Source of the DNA: JBFLYC01 sp040756735
GTDB taxonomy: Bacteria > Bacillota > DSM-16504 > Desulfitibacterales > Desulfitibacteraceae
Direction of reading: 5' to 3'
Assembly (NCBI GenBank): GCA_040756735.1
Contig: JBFLYC010000009.1
Coordinates: 54,607-118,606 of the forward strand
DNA: 64,000 nt
The translations under genes and the position numbers were made by a program. Below, piece after piece: positions 1 through 8,862 of the stretch. The notes under the pieces were generated by a model, which was not told the origin of the DNA, did no database searches, and saw nothing but the letters and a program-made list of their open reading frames with translations. Position 1 is the stretch's first letter; the number at the start of each line of letters is the position of its first letter.

Positions 1-144
1 AAGGGGGTCATTCTTGAAGGCTGCCGTTTTCCCATGACCCTCACAGCAAACAGAGTCAAGAAATATAAAGATACTGCTAAAATTAATATAATTAACCACT
101 CTGGCATCACTATAACCTCACTTCACAATAAAAGAAGACACAAT

Positions 145-351
145 TTAGTATCCTTTATATTGGGGTTCTTGAAATTCCAAAACCTTTACCCTGTCCTCCA
201 AATCTTTAATGATGTCGTTTGTTGCTGAAACTGCCTCCATAAACTTTGTCTTTATTTCATCATTATTCGTCTGGGTGGCATAAAGGTTCAATGTGGCTTG
301 CACTCCCTTAAGACTTGCTAAGGTCTGTTTAACTTTTGCACTTACAGTCAT
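145..351 (-). CDS. DUF1657 family small protein
   Basis: This is a 68-residue acidic, probably helical protein. Its opening TVSAKVKQTLASLKGVQATL and the later NDEIKTKFMEA match the DUF1657 family, small proteins of spore-forming Firmicutes that are often encoded near spoVA-type genes. Their biochemical role is unknown. The start was set at the ATG at 351 because AGGAGG lies 8 bases before it. A longer reading from 408 has no ribosome binding site and adds residues foreign to the family. It stands alone, with no operon partner in view. Family assignment is from memory of the motif; a sporulation link is inference. Confidence 0.75.
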   Translation of the reverse strand: MTVSAKVKQTLASLKGVQATLNLYATQTNNDEIKTKFMEAVSATNDIIKDLEDRVKVLEFQEPQYKGY

Positions 352-440
352 TATTTTAACCTCCTCGGAGCTTATTATTAGCTCAAAGAATTTTTTTAAT
401 GCATTCAAAATGCTTTTTTAATAGTCAAAGAAATCAGAAC

Positions 441-511
441 GATTCAGGGGAAACGATTCAGGGGACGGTTCTTCGATTCATTTTTTGAATCGAAGAACCG
501 TCCCCTGAATC
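441..511. repeat. REP-like long inverted repeat
   Basis: Positions 455-480 and 486-511 are a perfect 26-bp inverted repeat around a loop of five T. The core reads GGGGACGGTTCTTCGATTCA. A partial extra copy of the arm (GATTCAGGGGA) precedes it at 441-451. Such GGGACGGTTCT palindromes recur between genes in many Clostridia-type genomes and resemble REP units moved by Y1-type transposases. No transposase is adjacent here. It sits between two minus-strand genes and could also stop transcription. Confidence 0.7.
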
Positions 512-545
512 ACTCTGAATCACTGAATTACTTTAATCTTAGTTG

Positions 546-1733
546 TTAGCCAAAAACAGTATTAATAAACTGTCTGACCACCTCTACTCCTCCTACCATG
601 GTGCCAATGGTACTGCCTAAATTAGCAAAAACAACTACCAATAGAATATGAGTCACTTTGTTTTTCCAAAAACCCTTGATAGAGTGAATATCCTCAGACA
701 GATTTTCAAAATCTTGAACACTTGGTTTTCTTACTAAAGCCTCGGTAAGACCCGCAAACCATCCTGCAGCCAAAAGAGGGCTCAAGGAGCTAATAGGTGC
801 AACTACAAATGCTGTTAGTATAGATAATGGATGACCAAATGCCAGCAGGGTACCCAGGGCGGCCAGAGAACCGTTCCAAATAATCCAAGTCGCCATTTGT
901 TCCATCCCTGCAGCCCTGTTAACTGAAAAAGTGGAAGCTATTATTGCCACTAGCAGCGCCGGAATAATCCAGCCAATTATTTTTGCTGTTTTGGAGGGTG
1001 GTAAAACCTTTGAGAGTTGTTGCAAGTTATGCTCATTAGCCAATTCCGCTTTAATCCCCGGAACATGACCTGCTCCCAAAACTGCTACAATTTTATTACC
1101 CGGGGCTTCTTTTATTTTTTGAGCCAGGTATTTATCCCTTTCATCAATTAAAATGGATTTAAACTGGGGAAAAGACAAGGCTAACTCATCTAAAGCCGAT
1201 GTTAACATATCATGGTTTTTCATTTTTTCCAGTTCTTCTTCACTGACATCATCTTGCAAAACCATACTTAGAATGAGCTGGAAAACCAGCTTTAGTTTTC
1301 CCCAAAGACCCATACCCCGCCATAACCTCAGCATGGTAGTCTGAATATCCCGATCAGCCAGGCACAGGGCTGCTCCAACCTCATTTGCTGATGCAATCCC
1401 CTGAATCATTTCTTGTCCTGGTTGAATACCAAACTGCCTAGCTAACCTTTTTTGATAGGAAGATAGAATTAAACTAATTAGTAACATGAGAGCTTTGCCT
1501 TCTTTAATGACCTTAACTATGTCAGTATTTTTCCATTTGTTGGCATCGATAATATTTTGATAACGGGCCTGACATAATTCTACACAGACTGTATCAGGTC
1601 TCTCAACGGATATTAACTCTTTAACCTCATCAACACTTTTTTTTGAGACATGGGCTGTCCCTACAAGGATGATTTGCCTGCCGCCCATATCTATCCGGTG
1701 TACATTGCCACTGGCCAAAGTATCACTTCCCAA
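546..1733 (-). CDS. TraB/PrgY family membrane protein
   Basis: A 395-residue protein. The N-terminal half carries the TraB/PrgY (GumN-related, Tiki-like) fold: the opening IILVGTAHVSKKSVDEVKELI, VCVELCQARY, and the later AVLGAGHVPGI. The GTAH and GAGH histidines with the ELC glutamate match conserved polar residues of the family, which is proposed to be metalloprotease-like. The C-terminal part, from about residue 250, has several hydrophobic segments, so it is a membrane protein. Enterococcal PrgY limits a peptide pheromone, but chromosomal homologues have no proven substrate. The exact start is uncertain: 1733 is a TTG without a clear ribosome binding site, and an in-frame TTG 15 bases downstream has a better one. 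Confidence 0.8.
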   Translation of the reverse strand: MGSDTLASGNVHRIDMGGRQIILVGTAHVSKKSVDEVKELISVERPDTVCVELCQARYQNIIDANKWKNTDIVKVIKEGKALMLLISLILSSYQKRLARQFGIQPGQEMIQGIASANEVGAALCLADRDIQTTMLRLWRGMGLWGKLKLVFQLILSMVLQDDVSEEELEKMKNHDMLTSALDELALSFPQFKSILIDERDKYLAQKIKEAPGNKIVAVLGAGHVPGIKAELANEHNLQQLSKVLPPSKTAKIIGWIIPALLVAIIASTFSVNRAAGMEQMATWIIWNGSLAALGTLLAFGHPLSILTAFVVAPISSLSPLLAAGWFAGLTEALVRKPSVQDFENLSEDIHSIKGFWKNKVTHILLVVVFANLGSTIGTMVGGVEVVRQFINTVFG

Positions 1734-1779
1734 GCTTATTTCTATTTAAACAATACAACAATACAATAATAACATAACA

Positions 1780-1803
1780 AAGGGAGCCTAGCCAGGCCCC
1801 CTT
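1780..1803 (-). terminator. Probable intrinsic terminator
   Basis: A 10-bp stem (AAGGGAGCCT on the plus strand paired with AGGCCCCCTT, one G-U pair on the minus strand) with a 4-base loop lies directly after the stop of the gene at 1829-2521. The following minus-strand stretch is only moderately T-rich. Confidence 0.55.
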
Positions 1804-1828
1804 AAATTTCAAATTCTGCCCTAATCAG

Positions 1829-2521
1829 TTAATGATTGGCTAACGAGTATTTGTTGTCATGAAGTTCTTTTTCAAAGGGCGCTTTTCTTGCTGGGCATCC
1901 TTCTCTCGGGCACAACTGGCAGTTCACAAAACTAACTTCTGTGGGAAAATAAATTCCAGATACAGTTTTAATCGGGGACATTAAAAAGCTGTCCTTAAGT
2001 TCAACTCCGATTAAATCTTGTTCATCCTTTAATAGTTTAAACAGGTTTTTTTGCTCGCTTATGGGCCAATCTTTTAAAGAGCCTGGATTCATTTTAGAAA
2101 TGTGCCCTAGTTTAAAGGTGTTTACCAGATGAGACTCAAGGGTCATGATAGCTGCTCGTAAAGCCTTTTCCTTGATAACGTCGGCCCAATATTTTTCTAA
2201 CATTCCTTCAAGGGTTTCTGACCATTCTTCGATTTCCCTTCCGCTGGTGGCAATATATGGGAAAACCCTGTTAACAGAATCCAGATTAACCCTCAGCACC
2301 CGGCTTTTAAACTTAATTCCATCAATTATGACAAAATTATCCCCTTTATCGTCTATGTAGGCAGCCCTGTATAGTGCTTTAGGTCTGGCAATCAACTCGG
2401 CATCCTGTACCAGCAGCTCAACTCTTTTTTCATGCTCACTACCTGGTCTTATGTGTAAGGTCTTCAGTAATTCTTCAATGTCTATCTTAAAATTCATTTC
2501 ATTAATTACTGCCTGTTCCAT
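1829..2521 (-). CDS. Stand-alone B12-dependent methionine synthase activation-domain protein
   Basis: A 230-residue protein resembling the cobalamin-dependent methionine synthase activation domain (Met_synt_B12). The segment MNPGSLKDWPISEQ, followed by DLIGVELKDSFLMSPIKTVS, matches the family pattern in which this domain binds S-adenosylmethionine for reductive remethylation of inactive cobalamin. Here the domain is separate from any MetH catalytic part. It ends in a cysteine cluster (C-x2-C-x4-C in NCQLCPREGC) not present in MetH. In anaerobic Firmicutes such free-standing copies are thought to serve corrinoid methyltransferases, but no partner is encoded nearby. The ATG at 2521 has AGGGGGTG 6 bases upstream; the GTG at 2530 overlaps that site. 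Confidence 0.8.
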   Translation of the reverse strand: MEQAVINEMNFKIDIEELLKTLHIRPGSEHEKRVELLVQDAELIARPKALYRAAYIDDKGDNFVIIDGIKFKSRVLRVNLDSVNRVFPYIATSGREIEEWSETLEGMLEKYWADVIKEKALRAAIMTLESHLVNTFKLGHISKMNPGSLKDWPISEQKNLFKLLKDEQDLIGVELKDSFLMSPIKTVSGIYFPTEVSFVNCQLCPREGCPARKAPFEKELHDNKYSLANH

Positions 2522-2671
2522 TCTCTTCACCCCCTGGTTAATCTAGTTTTCTGCAAAAAAAGTTAATATCCTTTTTTGTGATACTCTTCTCCAACACTAA
2601 ACCGGAAAATAATCATGTTATAATAAATTATATTAGTTTTAAATAGTCTTAAAGAAAGGTGGACAAAATTC

Positions 2672-4375
2672 GTGGAACAATTAAGACAAAAGTTGCTTCG
2701 CCTAGATGGAAGAGGCTACAAGGCTTATAAGGATATCCAGGGCACATATCATGGTGCAGCCTTCCTGTTGCATATTGACCATGTTCAGGCTGATCCCTTT
2801 GCACCTCCTTCCCGCATTAGAATGGAAGTACCCAGTGAGGCCTTTGAATGCAAGGAAGAATGGTTAAATCCAAAAGCAAGACTTACAGCTTTTGAAGATT
2901 TTCTTGCCCGGCAGACTGCAGGTGCAATCCGGTCATTGGCATCCAGGCAAAGGGGAACCGGCAAAAGCGGATTAATTCATATAGATGCCCCCGGGCAGGA
3001 GATCCTGCCCAGGACCGCTGTCAAAGCAACATCAGCTAAGCTTGAGTTTCGTTTATCAGTCGGCCTTCCGGCCGCCGGTAGGACAATTTTGGGGAAGGAA
3101 GCTGCGCAGATACTCTGCATTGATATTCCAAACATTATTAAACATTCAGTATTTGGGTTTAAGCATGAACACCTGCTGAAACACTTGGAGTTGGCCGACC
3201 AACAGGAGGCCCTTCGCCAGTTTATTAAGCAGCATAAAATTATGTGTTTTATAGCAAGCGGCTCCCTTTTGCCCAGGTCATCCGGAATAAGCAATCAGCC
3301 CATGCGCGGGCCTCATGTGGTACCCTTTCAATCACCGGCAGATTTAGAAATTGAAATTTCCATCCCCCATTCTCCTAAACCCATCAGAGGCATGGCCATT
3401 CCTGCTGGTATTACTCTCATAGTTGGCGGGGGCTATCATGGAAAAACCACCTTGCTCAAGGCCATAGAACGCGGAGTCTACAACCACATCGCCGGCGATG
3501 GACGCGAATATGTAATAACCAATGACACTGCCGTTAAAATCAGAGCAGAAGATGGCAGAAGGGTGGAAAAGGTCAATATCTCTCCCTTTATCTCCAACCT
3601 TCCCTTTAACAAAGATACAATTCGTTTTTCCACAGAGGATGCAAGCGGAAGCACCTCGCAAGCTGCAAATATTATAGAAGCTCTGGAAATGGGGAGCAAG
3701 CTTCTGCTTATAGACGAAGACACCAGTGCCACCAATTTTATGATTCGCGATGCCAGGATGCAGGAACTGGTCAACAAAGATAAGGAACCTATCACACCTT
3801 TTATAGATAAGGCCAGGCAGCTTTATAAAGATATGGATGTGTCTACAATCTTAGTGATTGGAGGCTCAGGGGATTATTTTGACGCAGCGGACAAGGTCAT
3901 CATGATGGATGAGTATAAACCCGTAAATGTAACCATTGAAGCGAAAAGAATCTCCCAAAGGATTAAAATTGGACGAACTCCTGAAGGCGGCGACAGTTTT
4001 GGGACAATCACGAAAAGGAGGCTTGCACCCCAAAGCTTCACCGCCTATAAAGGCAGAAAAGAAAAAATCGATATCAAGGGTCTAAATACCATTTTATATG
4101 GGACAAGCACTATAGACCTTTCATATGTAGAACAGCTTGTGGACTCCAGCCAAACCCGGGCGATAGCCCAAATGATTAAATTCATATCAGATAACCTTTC
4201 AGATAATGGAACTAGTTTGCCTGAACTTATCGATAAACTCTACACTCTCATTGAAGACAAAACCCTTGATGTGATTTCACCCTTTTATGGCAAACATCCC
4301 GGAGATTTAGCTCTCCCGCGCAAGTGGGAATTAGCAGCAGCCATTAACCGGATGCGTACCCTGCAGGTCCTTTGA
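2672..4375 (+). CDS. Predicted ATPase of the ABC class (PF09818-type)
   Basis: A 567-residue soluble protein. The N-terminal LRRLDGRGYKAYKDIQG-like opening and the central VGGGYHGKTTLL (P-loop near residue 255) match the little-studied ABC-class ATPase family. LLLIDEDTSATNFMIRD is the Walker B with a catalytic glutamate. No membrane segments are evident and no permease is adjacent, so a transport role is unlikely. The family function is unknown; RNA-related roles have been suggested because of remote similarity to RNA-acting ATPases. The GTG at 2672 is preceded by AAGAAAGGTGG. The gene is divergent from the methionine synthase-like gene. Confidence 0.85.
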   Translation: MEQLRQKLLRLDGRGYKAYKDIQGTYHGAAFLLHIDHVQADPFAPPSRIRMEVPSEAFECKEEWLNPKARLTAFEDFLARQTAGAIRSLASRQRGTGKSGLIHIDAPGQEILPRTAVKATSAKLEFRLSVGLPAAGRTILGKEAAQILCIDIPNIIKHSVFGFKHEHLLKHLELADQQEALRQFIKQHKIMCFIASGSLLPRSSGISNQPMRGPHVVPFQSPADLEIEISIPHSPKPIRGMAIPAGITLIVGGGYHGKTTLLKAIERGVYNHIAGDGREYVITNDTAVKIRAEDGRRVEKVNISPFISNLPFNKDTIRFSTEDASGSTSQAANIIEALEMGSKLLLIDEDTSATNFMIRDARMQELVNKDKEPITPFIDKARQLYKDMDVSTILVIGGSGDYFDAADKVIMMDEYKPVNVTIEAKRISQRIKIGRTPEGGDSFGTITKRRLAPQSFTAYKGRKEKIDIKGLNTILYGTSTIDLSYVEQLVDSSQTRAIAQMIKFISDNLSDNGTSLPELIDKLYTLIEDKTLDVISPFYGKHPGDLALPRKWELAAAINRMRTLQVL

Positions 4376-4411
4376 TTTCATATCCAATATATTTATTACT
4401 AAAACTCAAAT

Positions 4412-5242
4412 CTAAAAACTAAAATTGTCTGGATCAGGGCCTGTTCGTTTATCCATATTCAAACCATCAAGCATGCGGATCTCCTCACTTGTTAGTTCAA
4501 AATCAAATACCTGGGCATTTTCAATAATCCGATCCCTGTGTATTGACTTTGGTATTGTAACTACCTGAAGCTGCAGATCCCAGCGCAATATAATTTGTGC
4601 CGGGGTCTTCCCGTACTTGTCGGCAAGTCTGACTACTACCGGGTCATCTAAAACCTGACCTCGCATCAAAGGAGCCCATGCTTCCAGCTGAATATTGGTC
4701 TCCCTGCAGAACTTCAGTAAGGGTTTCTGGGTCAATCTAGGGTGAAATTCTACCTGATTCACCATGGGCAGAAATTCACTGTCTGCCATCAGATCTTTTA
4801 AATGATGGATTTGAAAGTTGCTGACACCAATTGCTCTTACTAAACCTTCTTTGTAAATTTTTTCAAGGGCTTTCCAGGTTTCCTTGTACTTCCCTTTAAC
4901 TGGCCAGTGAATCAGATAAAGGTCAACGTATTCAAGCCCCAACTTCCGGTTGCTTTCTGCAAAGGCCTTAAAGGTAGACTCATAACCCTGTTCACTGTTC
5001 CACACCTTGGTAGTAATAAAAACATCCTGCCGGTGAATCCCGGATTCCCGAACTGCCTTGCCCACACCAACCTCATTTTCATAAAAAGCTGCAGTGTCAA
5101 TACTTCTATAACCTGCCTCAAGGGCTGCTTTAACAGCATTTTCAACTTCCGCACCATCTTGTGCCTTGTACACGCCTAGTCCGAACCAGGGCATCTTTAG
5201 GCCATTGTTTAAGGTAGTACAATCAGAAAGACTCTTTGTCAT
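4412..5242 (-). CDS. Aldo/keto reductase
   Basis: A 276-residue single-domain aldo/keto reductase. The catalytic tetrad can be read: Asp and Tyr in SIDTAAFYENEVGVG, Lys in FITTKVWN, and His in DLYLIHWPVKG. The C-terminal IPKSIHRDRIIENAQVFDF is the NADPH-binding signature. It resembles the YvgN/2,5-diketo-D-gluconate reductase branch, which reduces small aldehydes such as methylglyoxal. The true substrate cannot be read from sequence. Start is the ATG at 5242 with AGGAGG upstream; ten further residues in the open frame upstream lack a ribosome binding site. It has no apparent operon partner. Confidence 0.92.
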   Translation of the reverse strand: MTKSLSDCTTLNNGLKMPWFGLGVYKAQDGAEVENAVKAALEAGYRSIDTAAFYENEVGVGKAVRESGIHRQDVFITTKVWNSEQGYESTFKAFAESNRKLGLEYVDLYLIHWPVKGKYKETWKALEKIYKEGLVRAIGVSNFQIHHLKDLMADSEFLPMVNQVEFHPRLTQKPLLKFCRETNIQLEAWAPLMRGQVLDDPVVVRLADKYGKTPAQIILRWDLQLQVVTIPKSIHRDRIIENAQVFDFELTSEEIRMLDGLNMDKRTGPDPDNFSF

Positions 5243-5378
5243 TATTCTAATCCTCCTGGAAATTTTTTCCATCCTATTTTAATGCTTATTATTCATTTTA
5301 GCAAATATATCAATGCTTCATCCACTCAAATCCTGAATTTTTAAATATACACTGACTTTAGTCGCATTTGAAATCAAA

Positions 5379-5411
5379 AAATGGAGGTTGGCTTGAATCC
5401 TTCCTCCATTT
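5379..5411 (-). terminator. Intrinsic terminator of the split-Soret cytochrome gene
   Basis: On the minus strand a 9-bp perfect stem (AAATGGAGG with CCTCCATTT) is followed by a run of T. It lies about 45 bases after the stop codon at 5456. Confidence 0.8.
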
Positions 5412-5455
5412 GTATAACCTATAGATAGTTTATATAGTTGAGCGCCCAAGGTTTT

Positions 5456-6301
5456 TTAAGCGTGTGGATCACCATGGCAGAGTATACAGTCGTCTTTTCC
5501 GCGGGTATCATCCCTTCCATCCTGGCCATGACATTCCATACATGCCTTGACTGAGGCTGCAGCCTTATGGACCTTTTCAAATTTGCCATCATGTAATGCA
5601 TTTAACATTTCTACTGTAAAGGCCGCCACGTCACCAGTAAGCCTTGCGCAGCGTTCACTGCGTTCCGGACTATTAGCTTTGAGTCCGGATGCTTTAGACC
5701 AATTTGTAACAGAAACGTGACATAAAGGAGACCCTGATGCATTGGAAACTATCTCTCCAAAACCTTTATCAGTTTTAAAAGCTTTCTCTACTGCCAGTTT
5801 ATTGCTGGTTTCACTGGGGAAGGGATACTGGATATACCAGGCTTGCAGTTCATCAGTAAGATCACCAAACTTCTCAACTACCAGGTTTATTGCAGCCGCT
5901 GCCCCAAGGATTGCCCCGCAGGTGCCGGCCCAGCCAACACCCGTTACACCAAACCTCATCATATCAAGAGGAATAGTATTATAAGGGTAACCGATTTTGT
6001 CATTTAACTGGGTAACAATGGCCTTGAATGCGCCATAACAGCATCTTGCCTCATAGAAACCCTCATGGCCTATTTTTCTCGCCAGTTCGGGATCCAGCTT
6101 TTCATAAGGCCACGGCCATGCCGGTGCATCAGGAGGTGGCGTTGGTTCTGGCGGTGGAGCTGCTGCCGGTTGTTGGGCAGTGCATCCTGTTAAAGCCAAA
6201 CCTGATCCCACAGCTAATGCACCTACTGCCAAGCCCCCTGATTTAATAAACCCCCTTCTTGTAACTACCTGTAGTTTTCTTTCCTCCTTTTTCTCTGACA
6301 C
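5456..6301 (-). CDS. Tat-exported split-Soret dihaem cytochrome c (C-GCAxxG-C-C family)
   Basis: A 281-residue exported redox protein. Residues 15-40 form a twin-arginine signal (TRRGFIKSGG, then a hydrophobic stretch) ending in LALTGC, a lipobox, so the mature protein may be a lipoprotein. A proline/alanine-rich linker follows. The middle (RCCYGAF, TCGAILGAAAAINL) is the C-GCAxxG-C-C fold. Two haem c sites, CMECH and CILCH, lie at the C-terminus. This matches split-Soret cytochromes known from Desulfovibrio. It probably carries electrons on the outer face of the membrane. It lies next to the ccm operon that would attach its haems and close to the hydrogenase that could supply electrons. Start is a GTG with GGAGGTG upstream. 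Confidence 0.88.
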   Translation of the reverse strand: MSEKKEERKLQVVTRRGFIKSGGLAVGALAVGSGLALTGCTAQQPAAAPPPEPTPPPDAPAWPWPYEKLDPELARKIGHEGFYEARCCYGAFKAIVTQLNDKIGYPYNTIPLDMMRFGVTGVGWAGTCGAILGAAAAINLVVEKFGDLTDELQAWYIQYPFPSETSNKLAVEKAFKTDKGFGEIVSNASGSPLCHVSVTNWSKASGLKANSPERSERCARLTGDVAAFTVEMLNALHDGKFEKVHKAAASVKACMECHGQDGRDDTRGKDDCILCHGDPHA

Positions 6302-6693
6302 AAAAAAACACCTCCGGTTTTAATTGGATTTTTCGATTCTGGCCTCATACCCTGTCTGACTTAAGTCTTCTTTTTAGGCTCTCCTTTACCATCTAAAACT
6401 CCAGGCGCACACCACAGTATTTAATTAAAAAATCCCCCCTCCTTCCATTATGCAAAACTTTAAGCAGCCATAAATGAAAATAGCGAGGTCATTATAAGTA
6501 TCGTTTATGGAATATATTTGTAAATGAAATATTCAGTAAGTAATTCTACACACACAAGGAATATCCTTCCATCTTTTTTTAAATATTTAACTTTTTTTAC
6601 TTTCTTTCCCATGTTAATAATATCCAAAAAAATAAGGCCTTAAGCCTCATAACCATTTATCCATCAACCTATTTTCTTGCTTAACAAGACCTT
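6302..6693. other. 392-bp intergenic stretch
   Basis: An A+T-rich spacer between ccmF and the split-Soret cytochrome gene, both on the minus strand. It holds the cytochrome ribosome binding site (GGAGGTG) and a weak terminator at 6633-6649. I see no ORF with a ribosome binding site and no clear promoter consensus. Confidence 0.6.
6633..6649 (-). terminator. Weak terminator of the ccm operon
   Basis: On the minus strand TGAGGC pairs with GCCTTA around a 5-base loop and is followed by seven T. It lies about 45 bases after the ccmF stop. The short stem makes this a moderate call. Confidence 0.5.
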
Positions 6694-8862
6694 TTAGTCA
6701 TGCTCATATTTTTTAGATGTAAAACGGCGCCATACAGCCATTGAAGTGCCTGCAATCAATATTATCGATCCAAAAATTAGCATTGATATTAAAGGTTTTA
6801 CTTTTATCTCTGCAATCAGAATCTCCTCAGTGTGTGAGGTTTTACCCAAAAATTCCAAGTAAGCCAGCTCAAAAAATAAATCTACTTCATCAATGGCAAT
6901 CTCGGTACCATCAGCAAGTTTGGCTCTTAGGCTTTTCCACCCGTCATCATGCTGCCTTAGAGCAGGGACTAAAGTATCCTCGGTCCCCTCACCTGTGACC
7001 TCTAAAACAACTCCAACCTCTATTACCTCTCCGAAGACATTGTTTTTGATAATTAGATCCTTAACCAAAAAAGAATAATCCCCATATGTAAATGTGTCCC
7101 CCTTATTTGTCACCACTGTTTCTCCTTTTTCTTTTGTTCTCAATTCCAGGGGGCTTAAGTACAGGTCCTGCTTAAAAGAACGTGAGATGTAGGGTTCTTT
7201 CATCCACCTGGGCATGCTTCCGGCCAAGTACATTCTAGGCTTTATTACAAAATTTTCATTTGTTCTGTTAACACTTATGTTAAAAGTCTTTTCTCCTTCT
7301 TGCTGAGAATGACCCAAATATGTAAATTCATAACCAAATGCAAAAGCCGGCTCTGCCTGGTGCAAATAAAGAAGCTGGCTCTGAGTATAACCCATGGAAC
7401 CTACAATACCTATGAACATTAGCGCCAAGCCAAGATGTGCCAGGTAGCCGCCACAAAACTTAAGACCTTTACCGATTCTCCTGGCAAGCTCCACTCCATT
7501 GATTGTCATGGCAAGAGCAATAACCCCTATAAATACCAGGTGGAATACAGACTTTACTCCCAGCCAATAACCAATGATCACACCCACCGGAAAAACAACA
7601 GCTGCTGCCCTAAACCTTGAAAGTAATTCATACAAATTTCGGCTTTTCCATTCCAAGACGGGACAAAAGGCTAAAAGTAAAAATAAAAGTAGCATTAAAG
7701 GAGCATTTGACTTGAGATAAAAAGTTTCATCTACGCTGCTGGGGACCCCAAAAATGCCTGTTATAAGCGGGGATAAGGTCCCTACTAAAATCAACGCTGC
7801 TGAAATAACCAGCATAAAGATAGTTAAGCTAAAACTTCCCCCCTTTGATAAATATCCATCAACTCTTAAGGCAACAGGAATATCTCTCAGACGTAAAATC
7901 AAAAGCCCGTAGCCTATGAGTGCGTAACACAATAAAAATAATAGCAGATAAAAACTTAAAGCTGTTTTGGTAAAAGCATGTACTGAAAAACCAGCCATAA
8001 CCCCGCTGCGTACCAAAAAGGTGGCAAAAATTATCAATAAAAAAGTTGTAACTGCCATAAACATATTAGTTCTAAGGAGGTAGGGTTTTTGCCGCTGAAG
8101 AAGCAATCCATGGACCAAGGCACCCCCTGTAAGCCATGGGATCAAGGAAGCATTTTCCACAGGGTCCCATCCCCAATAGCCTCCCCATCCAAGTACCCGG
8201 TATGCCCAAGCACCCCCTACAATTATTCCTACACCTAAAAAAAGCCATGCCGCGCAAGCCCAAGGCAGCGCCTGTAAAAACCACTCATGGAAATCTTTTT
8301 TCCAGAGGGCGGCCATGGCGAAAACACACGGCGCCATAAATAATGCATAGCCTATAAAAATAATAGGCGGGTGAATAACCATCCACGGATCCATTAACAG
8401 CGAATTTAATCCCAGGCCGTCTGCGGGCGTTACCGCCTGAAGAGTAAAAGGACTCTCCAGTATCAGAAACAGCAGCAAAAAACTCTGCCCCATGGAAAAC
8501 AGTGTCATCAAGGGAGCTAATAACCGGTATTTTCTATGTATTAATATAAGACCTATAAAGGAACTGCACAGAGCCCAGAATAAAAGGCTCCCTTCCTGTC
8601 CGGCCCAAAAAGCGCTCACGAGATACTTGGTAGGGAGGCTCAACCCAGTATGGTTAAACACATACACAAGTTCAAACTTATGGGTCAGCAGAGCATGAAG
8701 CAGGTAAAAGGAACCCACAGCAACTGCAATAACATGGAAATACCAGACCATTATGGGTGTCGTTTCAATTTTTTTATACCTATTCTGGCTTTGCAGAAAA
8801 AAAATTACTCCTGCTGCTATGGCTGAAAAAAACCCTAAGTATAAAGCAATTGTACCAATCAC
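6694..8862 (-). CDS. ccmF: Cytochrome c haem lyase CcmF
   Basis: A 722-residue polytopic membrane protein and the last gene of ccmABCDEF. The tryptophan-rich WWD signature reads GWGGYWGWDPVENASLIPWL near residue 230, as in CcmF/NrfE. This motif holds haem on the outer side of the membrane. A large soluble loop (about residues 510-680) lies before a final membrane helix, the usual CcmF layout. CcmF joins haem to the CxxCH thiols of apocytochromes, usually with CcmH, which is absent here. The ATG at 8862 overlaps the ccmE stop by 4 bases (ATGA type), implying coupled translation. Confidence 0.95.
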   Translation of the reverse strand: MIGTIALYLGFFSAIAAGVIFFLQSQNRYKKIETTPIMVWYFHVIAVAVGSFYLLHALLTHKFELVYVFNHTGLSLPTKYLVSAFWAGQEGSLLFWALCSSFIGLILIHRKYRLLAPLMTLFSMGQSFLLLFLILESPFTLQAVTPADGLGLNSLLMDPWMVIHPPIIFIGYALFMAPCVFAMAALWKKDFHEWFLQALPWACAAWLFLGVGIIVGGAWAYRVLGWGGYWGWDPVENASLIPWLTGGALVHGLLLQRQKPYLLRTNMFMAVTTFLLIIFATFLVRSGVMAGFSVHAFTKTALSFYLLLFLLCYALIGYGLLILRLRDIPVALRVDGYLSKGGSFSLTIFMLVISAALILVGTLSPLITGIFGVPSSVDETFYLKSNAPLMLLLFLLLAFCPVLEWKSRNLYELLSRFRAAAVVFPVGVIIGYWLGVKSVFHLVFIGVIALAMTINGVELARRIGKGLKFCGGYLAHLGLALMFIGIVGSMGYTQSQLLYLHQAEPAFAFGYEFTYLGHSQQEGEKTFNISVNRTNENFVIKPRMYLAGSMPRWMKEPYISRSFKQDLYLSPLELRTKEKGETVVTNKGDTFTYGDYSFLVKDLIIKNNVFGEVIEVGVVLEVTGEGTEDTLVPALRQHDDGWKSLRAKLADGTEIAIDEVDLFFELAYLEFLGKTSHTEEILIAEIKVKPLISMLIFGSIILIAGTSMAVWRRFTSKKYEHD

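Noticed and set aside
34..228. Plus-strand ORF opposite the DUF1657 gene
   Set aside because: No ribosome binding site, and it runs antisense into a well-supported small gene.
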